Shown here: positions 14,673-15,137 of the stretch, in pieces | Layout of the letters: each line of letters begins with the position of its first letter | Numbering within the stretch: the stretch's first letter is position 1 | DNA from: Thermomicrobiaceae bacterium | GTDB taxonomy: Bacteria > Chloroflexota > Chloroflexia > Thermomicrobiales > Thermomicrobiaceae | Length of the DNA: 15,137 bases | Assembly: GCA_025966355.1 (NCBI GenBank) | Contig: JAICWZ010000005.1 | Span: 1 to 15,137 of the forward strand | Direction: 5' to 3' | The notes under the pieces: generated by a model | Database searches by the model: none | Seen by the model: only the letters and a program-made list of their open reading frames with translations | Told to the model about the DNA's origin: nothing | Program-made: the position numbers and the translations under genes

Positions 14673-15137
14673 TCAGCCCTGCACCCAGCGATAGCCGTCG
14701 GCTACCGTCTCGAAGTGCCCCCAGCCGGGGAAGGGGTGATGCGTATAGACGCAGGTGGCGTCGCTCGGCAGCGACTCGTCGATGACGCGCCGGCGCGAGG
14801 CGACCATGGCGGACTGATCGCGACGCGGCGAGATCCAGTCGAGATGGGCGATCTCGGCGGCGTGATGGAAAAGATCACCAGTGTAGAAGAAGCGCTTACC
14901 GTTGGAATCGATGCGCACGGCCAGGTGTCCGGACGTTTCGCCGGGTGTCGGGATGATCGTGACGCCCGACGTGATCTCGCGCTCGGCATCGACCAATTCG
15001 AGCAGCCCGGCGCGTTCGACCGCACCCACGTAGCGCGCCAGGTCCGTTGCCGGATTCGTGCGTCGGGGATTCCCCGCCCAATCGGCGCGACCGATATACA
15101 CGCGCGCGTTCGGGAAGCGTGGCACGCGCTCGCCGTC
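14673..15137 (-). CDS. Metallo-beta-lactamase-fold hydrolase (N-terminus beyond window)
   Basis: The frame is open from the right edge through 154 codons to a stop at 14673-14675. Visible parts are RVPRFPNARVYIGRADW, TPGETSGHLAVRI with the metal-ligand His, YTGDLFHH with the bridging Asp, and THHPFPGWGHF, the C-terminal His ligand region typical of lactonase- or esterase-like members. The HxHxDH motif must lie upstream, outside the window. It belongs to the same operon as the dehydratase, with a 5-base gap. The substrate is unknown; MBL-fold enzymes of this type hydrolyse lactones, esters or amides. Confidence 0.88.
   Translation of the reverse strand, partial: DGERVPRFPNARVYIGRADWAGNPRRTNPATDLARYVGAVERAGLLELVDAEREITSGVTIIPTPGETSGHLAVRIDSNGKRFFYTGDLFHHAAEIAHLDWISPRRDQSAMVASRRRVIDESLPSDATCVYTHHPFPGWGHFETVADGYRWVQG

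Noticed and set aside
13738..14694. 318-codon plus-strand frame antisense to the dehydratase
   Set aside because: The opposite strand encodes a clear proline racemase-family enzyme. The antisense product is Arg/Gly/Asp-rich with no motif.

Overview
The window is about 15.1 kb of high-GC, gene-dense bacterial chromosome with no rRNA, tRNA, CRISPR array or insertion-sequence transposase that I can see. Gene style suggests Chloroflexota, perhaps Thermomicrobia. The pointers are a SARP/BTAD regulator fused to an NB-ARC ATPase and TPRs with a Cys/His insert, a hydrolase of the type usually fused to adenylate cyclases, a PAS/GAF/GAF histidine kinase, and a dispersed intergenic inverted repeat of the 'GTCATCCTGAGC...GCGAAGGATCT' type. 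This assignment is inference from style, not from a marker gene.

Layout, left to right. (1) 1-2192, minus: C-terminally cut PAS-GAF-GAF sensor histidine kinase with no response regulator beside it in the window. (2) 2193-2781: 590-bp divergent intergenic region with a candidate promoter for the kinase and a perfect 10-bp inverted repeat. (3) 2782-4038, plus: TIR domain fused to an alpha/beta hydrolase. (4) 4044-6146 and 6094-9147, minus: a two-gene operon in which a SARP-NB-ARC-TPR regulator overlaps an alpha/beta-hydrolase/glycosyltransferase fusion. Its 3' end lies 5 bp from the end of the TIR-hydrolase gene. (5) 9409-11163, plus, divergent from the regulator: a small 4-oxalocrotonate-type tautomerase and a BBE-type FAD oxidoreductase. 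(6) 11303-12678, plus: a translationally coupled DUF1326/DUF2182 pair preceded by a long inverted repeat. (7) 12727-12824: a large imperfect inverted repeat, followed by a signal-anchored protein of unknown function (12931-13584, plus). (8) 13603-15137, minus: trans-3-hydroxy-L-proline dehydratase of the proline racemase family, with a metallo-beta-lactamase-fold hydrolase 5 nt upstream and cut by the window edge.

How the genes may work together: the central block (2.8-11.2 kb) has two unrelated alpha/beta-hydrolase fusions tail to tail. One carries a TIR signalling/NADase-like domain and the other a glycosyltransferase. The large SARP-type regulator sits between the fusion it is co-transcribed with and a divergent tautomerase/flavin-oxidase pair. 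A small-molecule modification cluster under SARP control is a reasonable hypothesis, but only the gene order and domains are actually seen. The TIR-hydrolase and the hydrolase-glycosyltransferase are the least ordinary proteins here.
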